In this document: in pieces, positions 53,239 through 60,863 of the stretch
Position numbering within the stretch: the stretch's first letter is position 1
Layout of the letters: each line of letters starts with the position of its first letter
Assembly (NCBI GenBank): GCA_963707905.1
Contig: CAVPSA010000055.1
Location: forward strand, 1-64,000
DNA from: DASXKD01 sp963707905
GTDB lineage: Bacteria > Actinomycetota > Actinomycetes > Streptosporangiales > Streptosporangiaceae
Direction of reading: 5' to 3'
Length of the DNA stretch: 64,000 bases
Made by a program: the position numbers and the translations under genes
The notes under the pieces: generated by a model
The model's input: only the letters and a program-made list of their open reading frames with translations
Database searches by the model: none
Told to the model about the DNA's origin: nothing

Positions 53239-53871
53239 CTACCGGTGCGGGAACCGGTCCTGCAGCGTGGTGTTGTGGATCTTCAGGTGATAGCGGGTGA
53301 TCATCTGGTGCACCCACTTGGCTAGCCCTTGCATCGGGCCGTTGCCCGCGTCGCGGATCTTGTAGTAGCCGGTGGGCACCCAGTCCGAGCCCGGATACCA
53401 GCGGGTTAGCTGGACGCGCTCGCCGGGCACGGGCGCCTGGAGCACCACGTGCCGCCAGTAGTAGAGGGTGACGTGGCCGTCGCCGAAGAACACCAGGTTC
53501 CCTGGCTTGGGGTGGTCCGGTTGCGGCTTCAGCGCCCGGCTGGCGAGCATCGAGTACGTGGTGCGCGGCAGCGACATGCCGACCTTGGCATAGGCCGCCA
53601 CGACCAGCCCGGAGCAGTCGTAGCCGTTGCCGCACGGACCGGTGCCGCCCGTCACATAGGGGCAGCCGACCTGGCGCAATGCCCAGGACATGGCGTCTTG
53701 GCGCCGGTTGGCGCTGGCGGGCGCCGCGACCAGTCCGATCACGGTGAATGCCGCTACCAACGGCAGTGCGGCCCGCGCCAGCAGTCGTAGTTTCGGTGAT
53801 GTTGGTGCCGGTGACTTTCCGTGGTTCCAGTGGTTGAAAAGGGTGAATTTCTTGGTGAGATTGGGGCGCAC
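53239..53871 (-). CDS. secreted NlpC/P60 cell-wall hydrolase
   Basis: 210 residues. A long N-terminal lead with a hydrophobic core (LLARAALPLVAAFTVIGLVAAPASA, about 29-53) directs export. The peptidase domain has the catalytic Cys in NGYDCSGLVVAAY (about 84), followed by LPRTTYSM and the catalytic His in FGDGHVTLYY (about 130). These enzymes cut the peptide stems of peptidoglycan. A C-terminal extension of ~60 residues (KIRDAGNGPMQGLAKWVHQ) has no recognised fold. Two other cysteines (GCPY and PCGN) surround the active site. A direct repeat 97 bases upstream may be a regulatory site. Confidence 0.85.
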   Translation of the reverse strand: MRPNLTKKFTLFNHWNHGKSPAPTSPKLRLLARAALPLVAAFTVIGLVAAPASANRRQDAMSWALRQVGCPYVTGGTGPCGNGYDCSGLVVAAYAKVGMSLPRTTYSMLASRALKPQPDHPKPGNLVFFGDGHVTLYYWRHVVLQAPVPGERVQLTRWYPGSDWVPTGYYKIRDAGNGPMQGLAKWVHQMITRYHLKIHNTTLQDRFPHR

Positions 53872-54306
53872 AAAGCGTTCCTTGTCTCAGGCAATAGGGT
53901 GACCCGCCGGTCGGCGCAAGGCGAGTTCAGGGCCAGGCGCCGCAGAAACCGGCACGTCCAGAGCACCTTAACCTGTTCTTAACCTAAATGTGGGTATTTC
54001 TTGAATTCGTGGGCGGCGAACACCGATATAGCACAGCGTGACTCGTCATGTACTACATCCGTGATCGGGCAGATATAGCCCGGAATAGAAAACTTCTGTC
54101 GCGGAGGGTAACTGAATGCCTGCCATTGGCAATCAGATCTTGGCTTTTCCCGTGACCATTGAGGGACTATTTATCCACTGTGACGCGAGTTGCTGGGGAG
54201 GTGATGGCACATGTTGACAACGCCGCCAGAGGGGCCTCGTCGTCACGTTCACGCCCCTGGCCGGGCGGGGCCACGGCCATCGGGGTTCCGGGGAGAGGTC
54301 CCTGGG
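53872..54306. other. gene-free region upstream of the NlpC/P60 gene
   Basis: About 435 bases with low GC between 53965 and 54185. It holds the direct repeat described in the next entry and probably the NlpC/P60 promoter. The region from 54185 to 54306 is GC-rich with short dyads after the dehydratase gene stop. I looked for a c-di-AMP riboswitch because such genes often have one, and did not find it. Confidence 0.45.
53968..53984. promoter_or_regulatory. TTAACC-N5-TTAACC direct repeat, MtrA-box-like
   Basis: TTAACC at 53968-53973 and again at 53979-53984, five bases apart, i.e. one helical turn. MtrA of actinobacteria is known to bind direct hexamer repeats of the GTWACC type with the same spacing upstream of cell-wall hydrolase genes. 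Here the first base is T instead of G, so the match is imperfect. It lies about 97-113 bases before the NlpC/P60 start. Confidence 0.4.
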
Positions 54307-55254
54307 CTAGCTGGTGGCGCCGGTGAGGATCGCGGCGAGCTTGTCCAGGTTGATGTTGCCGCCGGAGACCACGCAGACGACCTTCCCCGGGCCGGCCTGG
54401 CCGGACAGCGCGGCGGCCAGGGCCAGCGCACCGGCGCCCTCGGCGATCACCCGGGCCCGCTCGGCCATCAGCCGCACCGCGGCCGCGACCTCGGCGACGC
54501 TGACGGACAGGGCACCGTCGATCAGCGGCGTGATGAGCGGCCACATGCTGTCGAGCACGCGCCGGCTGCCGGCCCCGTCCACGAACGAGGCACGGTAGTC
54601 GACGTCGACCGGATGCCCGGCGGCCACCGCGGCGGCCAGCGCGGCGCCGGTCTCGGGCTCGGCGGTGAAGATCTTCGTCTCCGGCCGCAGCGCCCTGATC
54701 GCGCTGGCGATGCCGACGGCCAGCCCGCCGCCGCCGTACGGGATCACCACGGCATCCGGGGCGGGCAGGTCCTCGAGGATCTCCAGGCCGATCGTCCCGT
54801 TCCCGGCCATCACGGCCGGGTCCTGCACCGGGTGCACGAACAGGCCCTCGACCCCGTCGAGGTGGCTGGTGACGATCACGTTCCACCAGTCGTCGTAGGG
54901 CAGCTTCACCACCCGGCCGCCCAGCCGGGCGATGGCCGCCAGCTTCGCCTCGGGCGCATGCTCGGGCACGGCGATGGTGGCGGGCACGCCGAGCGACCGG
55001 GCGGCCCAGGCGACGCCCTGGGCCATGTTCCCCGCACTCGCTGTGACCAGGCCGCCGGCCCGGGCACTTGGCGCTGCGAGCCGCACCGCGTTGGTCGCGC
55101 CGCGGATCTTGAACGAGCTGATCGGCTGCAGGTTCTCCAGCTTGAGATAGATGTCGGCGGGGGCATCCTCGACGGGCAGCCATAGCAGCGGGGTCCGGAT
55201 GGCGGCCCCGGCGATCCGCTCCCGCGCCGCCTCGATGTCGGCCAGTGCGATCAC
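54307..55254 (-). CDS. threonine-dehydratase-like PLP enzyme
   Basis: 315 residues from GTG 55254. Fold-type II PLP enzyme: the Schiff-base lysine is in ISSFKIRGATNAV (about 50), the substrate-binding SAGNMAQGVAWAA loop near 75, and the phosphate-binding PYGGGGLAVGIASAI at about 173. CVVSGGNINLDKL near the C-terminus closes the site. No C-terminal ACT regulatory domain, so it is a catabolic or specialised dehydratase or racemase. It follows an ornithine-cyclodeaminase-like gene with a GTGA overlap, the EutB/EutC pairing seen in (hydroxy)ectoine breakdown, but other ectoine genes are not here. Confidence 0.88.
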   Translation of the reverse strand: MIALADIEAARERIAGAAIRTPLLWLPVEDAPADIYLKLENLQPISSFKIRGATNAVRLAAPSARAGGLVTASAGNMAQGVAWAARSLGVPATIAVPEHAPEAKLAAIARLGGRVVKLPYDDWWNVIVTSHLDGVEGLFVHPVQDPAVMAGNGTIGLEILEDLPAPDAVVIPYGGGGLAVGIASAIRALRPETKIFTAEPETGAALAAAVAAGHPVDVDYRASFVDGAGSRRVLDSMWPLITPLIDGALSVSVAEVAAAVRLMAERARVIAEGAGALALAAALSGQAGPGKVVCVVSGGNINLDKLAAILTGATS

Positions 55255-56264
55255 AGCTCGACCTCCGTGCCCAGGCCCTGCTCCCGTGCTGCCGCGACCG
55301 CGATCTCGGCCGCGGCGAGGTCTTCGACGCCGATGCCGAGCGAGCGGAACAGGGTCAGCTCCCCGTCGTCCCGCCGGCCCGGCGCAGTGCCCGCGAGCAC
55401 CTCGCCGAGTTCGGCCCGGATGTGCTCCGCACCGGTGATCGCTCCCTCCTGTACCGCAAGCTGGAACTCCCCGGCCTCGTGCCGCACCGATTCGCGGCTG
55501 TCGCAGAACATCGCGCTCGCGGCGACCGTGGCGGTGTCGATCTCGCGTGCCTGCGGGGTGCTGGCGCCGACCGCGTTGACGTGGGCGCCTGGCTTGAGCC
55601 ACTCGTGCGCGAGCACCGGCTCGCGCGAGCTGGTCGCCGCGACGACCACATCGGCGCCCCGGACCGCCTCCTCGGCGGTCGCCGCGGCGCTGACCTGCGC
55701 GCCGGGCACGGCGGCCGCCTCGGCCAGGGCCTGGGCGTGCGCCCGGGTGGGTGCGAAGACGCGGACCTGCTCGAAGTCGCGCACGCCAGCCAGCGACGTC
55801 AGGTGCGCGCGGCCCTGGACACCGGCACCGAGGATCGCCAGGATCCGCGCATCGGCGCGGGCCAGCAGGCCGGTGGCGACCGCGGTGACCGCGGCGGTAC
55901 GGATCTCGGTGACCGCGGAGGCGTCCAGGATCGCCGTGGGCACGCCGGTCTCCCCATCGAACAGCGTGACCGTGCCCTGGTGCGCGTCGAGGCCGCGTGC
56001 CGGGTTGCCGGGCATGATGCAGATCGCCTTGAGCGCGAAGGCCGCGCCGCTGTCCTGCCGCGCGCTGCTGTCGCGCGCCGCGCCGCGCCAGCTCGGCATC
56101 AGCCCCATCAGCCCGGCCGCCCCGGGCGGCCGCATCACCGTGCGCAACGGGTGGTAGGTCTCGCCCCTGGCCCGCGCCGCGAGCACCGCGGCCATCGCCT
56201 CGGCGCAGGCACGCGGTGGCAGCGCGGCCGCCACGTCGCGGTGGCTGAGAATCAGTACCCGCAT
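55251..56264 (-). CDS. ornithine cyclodeaminase / mu-crystallin family protein
   Basis: 337 residues. The N-terminal half has ALKAICIMPGNPARGLDAHQG (about 78) and the LLDG-type strand TVTLFDGETGVPTAILDASAVTEIRTAA (in parts: DGETGVPTAILDAS at about 102). The NAD-binding Rossmann motif is LAILGAGVQGRAHLTSL (about 143). Members deaminate ornithine or reduce imino acids. It overlaps the dehydratase gene (GTGA) and its ATG overlaps the stop of the aldo/keto reductase, so the three form one operon acting on an amino- or keto-acid. Confidence 0.88.
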   Translation of the reverse strand: MRVLILSHRDVAAALPPRACAEAMAAVLAARARGETYHPLRTVMRPPGAAGLMGLMPSWRGAARDSSARQDSGAAFALKAICIMPGNPARGLDAHQGTVTLFDGETGVPTAILDASAVTEIRTAAVTAVATGLLARADARILAILGAGVQGRAHLTSLAGVRDFEQVRVFAPTRAHAQALAEAAAVPGAQVSAAATAEEAVRGADVVVAATSSREPVLAHEWLKPGAHVNAVGASTPQAREIDTATVAASAMFCDSRESVRHEAGEFQLAVQEGAITGAEHIRAELGEVLAGTAPGRRDDGELTLFRSLGIGVEDLAAAEIAVAAAREQGLGTEVEL

Positions 56265-57211
56265 CAGCTGACCGTCCTTTCGACCAGGGCCCGCTCCGGC
56301 CCGGTGAGCGGGTGGCGGAGCGCCTCGGCGACCGGGGCCAGGTGCTCCGGGCGGCCGGGACCGATCACGACCTGGGTGACGCGCTCGTCGGCGAGCAGCC
56401 AGGCGAGCGCGATACCGGCCATGGAGATGCCACGGCTGCCGGCCAGGGCCCGGAGCCGGTCAAGCGCGTCGTAGGTCGCGCCGGTGACCAGCTCGCGGTA
56501 GGGCTCCGGGCGCTGGGTCATCCGGGAGCCCGCGGGGAACGGCTCATCGCGGTGGTACTTGCCGGTGAGCCAGCCGCCCGCCAGCGGGCCGAACGCCAGG
56601 TAGGCGATGCCCTGCCCGGCGCACAGGTCGAGCAGCCCGGCGCAGTCCTGCCGGTCAAGCAGCGAATGGCTGTTCTGGATGGCCTGCGGTGCCCCGGCCG
56701 CGAGCGAGGCGGCGAGCTGGGCGGTGCTGAAGTTGCTGACCCCGTAGGCGCCGACGGTGCCCTGGGAGCGGGCCTGCTCGAAGACGCCGAACGTCTCCGC
56801 GAGCGGCACGTCCGGGTCGAAGTCGTGGGCCAGGTACAGCTCGACGTGGTCCACGCCGAGCCGGTCCAGGCTGGACCGCAACTGGCGGGCGATCCGCCCC
56901 GGGGCCAGCCCGTGATCGGCCCCGGCCGCCATCGGGTTGCAGGTCTTGGTGGTGAGCTGGGGCCGGACCCCGCGGGTGGCGATCCAGTGGCCGATGGCCG
57001 CCTCGCTGCGGCCGCCGCCGTAGGCGTCGGCGGTGTCGAAGTGGGTGATGCCGGCCTGCCAGGCGGCATCCATCACCGCGAGCGCCTGGTCTTGGCTAAG
57101 TCCCTGGCCGAAGAACTCCGGTGCCGAGCCGACCCCGCCGAAGTTGCCGCAGCCAAGTGCGATCCGCGCGAGCGGGAGAACGGGAGGCCTGATCCCGGGC
57201 GCTCCGGTCAT
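56264..57211 (-). CDS. aldo/keto reductase
   Basis: 315 residues from ATG 57211 (a TTG at 57250 is possible). TIM-barrel oxidoreductase with the motif GITHFDTADAYGGGRSE (catalytic Asp and Tyr, about 56), the catalytic Lys in LTTKTCNPMA (about 85), and LYLAHDFDPDVPL, in which the active-site His is retained. NADPH-site residues are near the C-terminus (VIGPGRPEHLAPV). First gene of the operon with the cyclodeaminase-like and dehydratase-like genes. The substrate is unknown. Confidence 0.88.
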   Translation of the reverse strand: MTGAPGIRPPVLPLARIALGCGNFGGVGSAPEFFGQGLSQDQALAVMDAAWQAGITHFDTADAYGGGRSEAAIGHWIATRGVRPQLTTKTCNPMAAGADHGLAPGRIARQLRSSLDRLGVDHVELYLAHDFDPDVPLAETFGVFEQARSQGTVGAYGVSNFSTAQLAASLAAGAPQAIQNSHSLLDRQDCAGLLDLCAGQGIAYLAFGPLAGGWLTGKYHRDEPFPAGSRMTQRPEPYRELVTGATYDALDRLRALAGSRGISMAGIALAWLLADERVTQVVIGPGRPEHLAPVAEALRHPLTGPERALVERTVS

Positions 57212-57357
57212 CGGCCGGAGCCGCCACGAGTGATCATCCGTGACATTCAACCAAACGCCCGGATGGGCGGCAATGCCCGGCGGCAGGCCATGCGGATCCG
57301 TGCCTGTAATGATGTAATCATCGGGGCAATGAATCCGGCAGAAAGGACGGAGAAGCT

Positions 57358-60297
57358 GTGCGCAACGACGCGGACGCGGCTAGCGGCGTACCGGCGGTGG
57401 TGGGCAGGCTGGCGCGGGTCATCGCGACCAGGAGCGGCAAGGCGGCGCCAGAGGCGGAGTTCGTCATCGAGCACCGCGAGGCGCTGATCTACGCGCTGTG
57501 CCAGGCGGCAGAACTGGAACACGGCATCATGTGCCAGTACCTCTTCGCCGCGTTCTCCCTCAAGCAGTCCACCGGCGAGGGACTCACCGAGGCTGAGGCT
57601 GCCGCCACGGCGCGCTGGCGCAGGCAGATCTCCCATGTGGCCACCCAGGAGATGCTGCACCTGGCGCTGGTGCACAACGTGCTCTCGGCGATCGGGGCGG
57701 CGCCGCACCTGGCACGGCCGAACCTGCCGCAGCCCGCCAACCACTATCCGGCGGGCGTGCAGCTGGCCCTGCTTCCGTTCGGGGAGCAGGCACTACGGCA
57801 CTTCATGTTCCTGGAACGGCCGGAAGGCATGGACCTCGCCGACGCTGAGGGCCTGGCGGCCGTCGGGGCGGCCGCGCCGCTGCTGAGCGAGCGGGACATC
57901 GTCCCGCGCGGCCAGGACTTCGCCACCGTCGGCCACCTGTACCGGTCCATCGAGGCCGGCCTGGCGCACCTGGCCGCCAAGAACGGGGAGGACTGGCTGT
58001 TCGTCGGGCCGCCGCGGGCACAGGCCACCGCCGATCACTTCGGCTGGCCCGAGCTGATCCAGGTGACCGACCTGGCCAGCGCGCAGCGCGCCGTCGAGGA
58101 GATCCTGGAGCAGGGCGAAGGCCCCCGCGGCCACTGGCGGGACGCTCATTTCGGCCAGTTCGTGAACATCCTCGACGAGTATGAGCAACTGCGCGCGGCG
58201 AACCCGGGCTTCGACCCGGTCCGCCCGGTGCTGGCGGCCAACGTGCGCCCGCACGAGCGGGACGCGGACCACCCGCTGATCTCCGACCCGCTGACCGCGC
58301 GGGTGACCGACCTGTTCAACGTGGGATACGAGATCCTGCTGCAGATCTTCGAGCGCTTCTTCGCGCACACGCAGGAGTCCGACATCCAGCTCAAGGTGCT
58401 GGCCGACGCGACCATCACGCTGATGGTCCGCGTCCTCAAGCCGCTCGGCGACCTGGTCACCACGCTCCCGGTGGGACCGGGCCACCCCGGCCGGACCGCA
58501 GGCCCCAGCTTCGAGCTGTTCTACGAGAACGACTACCTGATGCCGCACCAGCACGCGGCATGGGCCCTGCTGGCCGAGCGGCTGGACGAGGCGGCCTGGC
58601 TCTGCGAGGCGATCGGCTCGGGCCGTGGCCCGGCCCTCGCCGGGCCCCTGGCACCGGTGCTCGCCGCGATGCGGGAGATCTCGCGGGCTCTCGCTGCGCA
58701 TCTGCCCGCCAGCAGCGCGCACGCCGCCCTGGCGCAGGCGCCGGTCCCGCTGGGCGCCGAGAACCTCGGCGCGCTGCTGAGCCAGGCCACCGAGCTGGCG
58801 GGCAGCGTCGGCCCGCGACCGGCCACTGACCCCAGCCGCGCCTTGCGGGAACTGTTCGACGCCGGGTACTCGATCGTGACCGCGGCCGCCGCCGGCCAGG
58901 GCTGCGATGCCGCGCACCAGTCGAGGATCGTGCCCCGGCTCACCGCCAGCGTGCTGCGGCCACTCGCGGACGCGCTGGGGCGGGCCTCCGTGCCCGAAAG
59001 CCCCGGAGCCGCTCCTGGCCGGGGCACGGCCTCCGGCCAGGACGGGACGCCGCCCGGCGCACCGCCCCAGCCGACCGTCGCCGCCGCTGACCGGGTGTGG
59101 GAACTGACCAGGACCGCTACCGAACTGCGGGCCCGTCTGGGCGCGGCCGGTGACTGCCCGCCGGAGCTCGCCGAGGCCACCGCCGCGCTCCAGGATCTCG
59201 CCTGCCAGCTCGTCCGGCCTGGCCAGGCCGACTCGCGCCGCGCCGAACTGTGGCAGCTGCAGGCCGGGCTGCCGGCCCGGATCCAGGCGGCCCATAACGG
59301 GCCCTACCTGGTGACCAACGTGCCCCGGCTGATCGATCACCTGGGTGCGGAGCAGCGGCCAGCGCCGCAGCTCGCGCTGTGCCGCTGCGGCAAGTCGGCG
59401 ATCAAGCCGTGGTGCGACGGCAGCCATGCCCGCACCGGCTTTCGCGACGCCAAGGACCCCAAGCGGGTTCCCGACCGGCGCGACGCCTACCCGGGCCAGG
59501 AACTGACGATCTTCGACAACCGCGGCATCTGCCAGCATTCGGGGCTGTGCACGGACCGGCTGGCTACGGTGTTCCGCGCCGGCGCCGAGCCGTTCGTGGC
59601 CCCCAGCGGCGGCCGGATGGACGAGATCATCCGGGCCGTGCGGGACTGCCCGTCGGGGGCGCTGAGCTACGCCCTCGGCGGCACCGAGGCGCGTGATCAG
59701 GTCGACTGGGGGAATGCCAGGCAGCCAGCCATCGAGGTGACCAAGGACGGCCCCTACCGCATCACCGGCGGGATCACGCTGACCGGCGCGGACGGTGCGG
59801 ACGAGCACCGTGCCGAGGGCGCATCGCGGGAGCACTACGCGCTGTGCCGGTGCGGCCAGTCGCAGAACAAGCCGTTCTGCAGCGGCATGCACTGGTATGT
59901 GAACTTCCGCGACCCGGAGCCACGGGAGGGAACCGAGCCGGGACCCTACGAGTGGGTCGGCGGGCTGACCGCGCTGACCAGGATGTGCCGCCTGTTCTAC
60001 GAGAAGCACGGGCCGGCCGATCCGCTGCTCGCGCCGCTGCTGGCGGACATCGGTCCGGATCAGGCACCCCGGCTGGCCGGCTGGCTGGCCGAGGCGCTCG
60101 GCGGGCCGCCGGCCCGCCCGCCGTTAGCCCTCCCGCTGGCGGACTCGCGGCCGGCGCGCCCGCCGCTGACGGACCTACCGCCGGCAGGCCTGCCCCCGGC
60201 AGTCCCACGGCCGCCAGCGCCGATGTGCTCCAGGCGGTCATCGGCGGCGCCGGCGCGGAGTTCGGCGAGCCGCAGCGGGCCCGGTGGGTCGCGCTGA
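57358..60297 (+). CDS. ferritin-like / CDGSH / Fer4_19 / CDGSH / globin-like fusion protein
   Basis: GTG 57358 follows GGACGGAG. Residues ~30-330 form a VioB-like ferritin-like helical domain, with ELEHGIMCQYLFA and QEMLHLAL as its Glu/His iron-ligand patterns; helical segments follow to ~550 (DLFNVGYEILLQIFERFF). A linker leads to a CDGSH [2Fe-2S] domain (CRCGKSAIKPWCDGSH, ~677), a Fer4_19 domain (GICQHSGLC and DCPSGAL, ~725-775), a second CDGSH-type site (CRCGQSQNKPFCSGMH, ~832), and the start of a truncated-globin-like segment (RLFYEKHGPADPLLAPLLADIG, in parts, ~880). After ~60140 the frame turns into Pro/Arg-rich sequence; the true protein continues in the next entry. It is soluble, with no signal peptide, and likely does iron/redox chemistry. 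Confidence 0.82.
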   Translation: MRNDADAASGVPAVVGRLARVIATRSGKAAPEAEFVIEHREALIYALCQAAELEHGIMCQYLFAAFSLKQSTGEGLTEAEAAATARWRRQISHVATQEMLHLALVHNVLSAIGAAPHLARPNLPQPANHYPAGVQLALLPFGEQALRHFMFLERPEGMDLADAEGLAAVGAAAPLLSERDIVPRGQDFATVGHLYRSIEAGLAHLAAKNGEDWLFVGPPRAQATADHFGWPELIQVTDLASAQRAVEEILEQGEGPRGHWRDAHFGQFVNILDEYEQLRAANPGFDPVRPVLAANVRPHERDADHPLISDPLTARVTDLFNVGYEILLQIFERFFAHTQESDIQLKVLADATITLMVRVLKPLGDLVTTLPVGPGHPGRTAGPSFELFYENDYLMPHQHAAWALLAERLDEAAWLCEAIGSGRGPALAGPLAPVLAAMREISRALAAHLPASSAHAALAQAPVPLGAENLGALLSQATELAGSVGPRPATDPSRALRELFDAGYSIVTAAAAGQGCDAAHQSRIVPRLTASVLRPLADALGRASVPESPGAAPGRGTASGQDGTPPGAPPQPTVAAADRVWELTRTATELRARLGAAGDCPPELAEATAALQDLACQLVRPGQADSRRAELWQLQAGLPARIQAAHNGPYLVTNVPRLIDHLGAEQRPAPQLALCRCGKSAIKPWCDGSHARTGFRDAKDPKRVPDRRDAYPGQELTIFDNRGICQHSGLCTDRLATVFRAGAEPFVAPSGGRMDEIIRAVRDCPSGALSYALGGTEARDQVDWGNARQPAIEVTKDGPYRITGGITLTGADGADEHRAEGASREHYALCRCGQSQNKPFCSGMHWYVNFRDPEPREGTEPGPYEWVGGLTALTRMCRLFYEKHGPADPLLAPLLADIGPDQAPRLAGWLAEALGGPPARPPLALPLADSRPARPPLTDLPPAGLPPAVPRPPAPMCSRRSSAAPARSSASRSGPGGSR

Positions 60298-60767
60298 TGT
60301 CCGCTGCTGCCGACGATGCCGCGTTGCCGGCCGACCCGGAGTTCCGCGCGGTGCTGTCTTCCTGCCTGGAGTGGGCGTCGCGGACCGCGCTGGCGATGGC
60401 CCAGGCCGGCGCGGGCGCCCAGCGGGTCCCGGTGCCGCGCTGGGACTGGGGACCGGCCGGGCCACCCGCGCCGCCAGCCCCGGCCGCGCCAGCCCCGGCC
60501 GGGGAAGCCCCGGCCGGGGACGCGGCCGAACTGCCCGGGCCGGATCAGCCGGTGAGCTTCGCCGCGCACATCAAGCCGCTGTTCCGTGAGCGCGACCGGC
60601 AGTCCATGAGCTTCGCCTTCGACCTTTGGTCGTTCGAGGACGTCAGCCCCCGGGCCGCCGGGATCCTCAGCCGGCTCCGGGACGGCTCGATGCCCTGTGA
60701 CGGCGCCTGGGACGCCGCGAAGATCGAGGTGTTCCAGCGGTGGGTGGACACCGGCCGGCAGCCCTGA
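60213..60767 (+). pseudogene. displaced C-terminal part of the ferritin/CDGSH/globin fusion
   Basis: Continues the previous protein after a shift in the Pro-rich segment 60140-60210. It gives the second half of the globin-like domain (QRARWVALMSAAADDAALP, SSCLEWASRTALAMA), a Pro/Ala hinge, and a terminal domain PVSFAAHIKPLFRERDRQS to GSMPCDGAWDAAKIEVFQRWVD. That last domain, with its MPCDG motif, often follows group II truncated haemoglobins in actinobacteria. With the first part the product is about 1136 residues. No start codon with a ribosome site exists here, so it is not a separate gene. Confidence 0.7.
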
Positions 60768-60806
60768 CCCCCGGGCGCACCGCGCCGGGAGGCATGCCGC
60801 CGCCGG

Positions 60807-60839
60807 GGACGGGGACAGGCGCTGGGCCTGCCCCCGTCC
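60807..60839. terminator. hairpin terminator between convergent genes
   Basis: GGACGGGGACAGGC (60807-60820) pairs with GCCTGCCCCCGTCC (60826-60839), one mismatch, five-base loop. It lies 40 bases after the fusion gene's stop and 24 bases before the stop of the convergent peptidase gene. Confidence 0.6.
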
Positions 60840-60863
60840 TCGGCCGGACTTTCCCGGCTGCGG

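Noticed and set aside
53872..54180. c-di-AMP (ydaO-type) riboswitch before the NlpC/P60 gene
   Set aside because: Cell-wall hydrolase genes in actinobacteria often have one, so I looked on the minus strand. A GGGTCACCC stretch is present, but the other conserved blocks and the long paired stems are missing.
54307..56264. Ectoine/hydroxyectoine utilisation locus (eutBC)
   Set aside because: Only the two eutBC-like genes are present; the hydrolase, transaminase and transport genes that define the pathway are not in the window, so I did not use those symbols.
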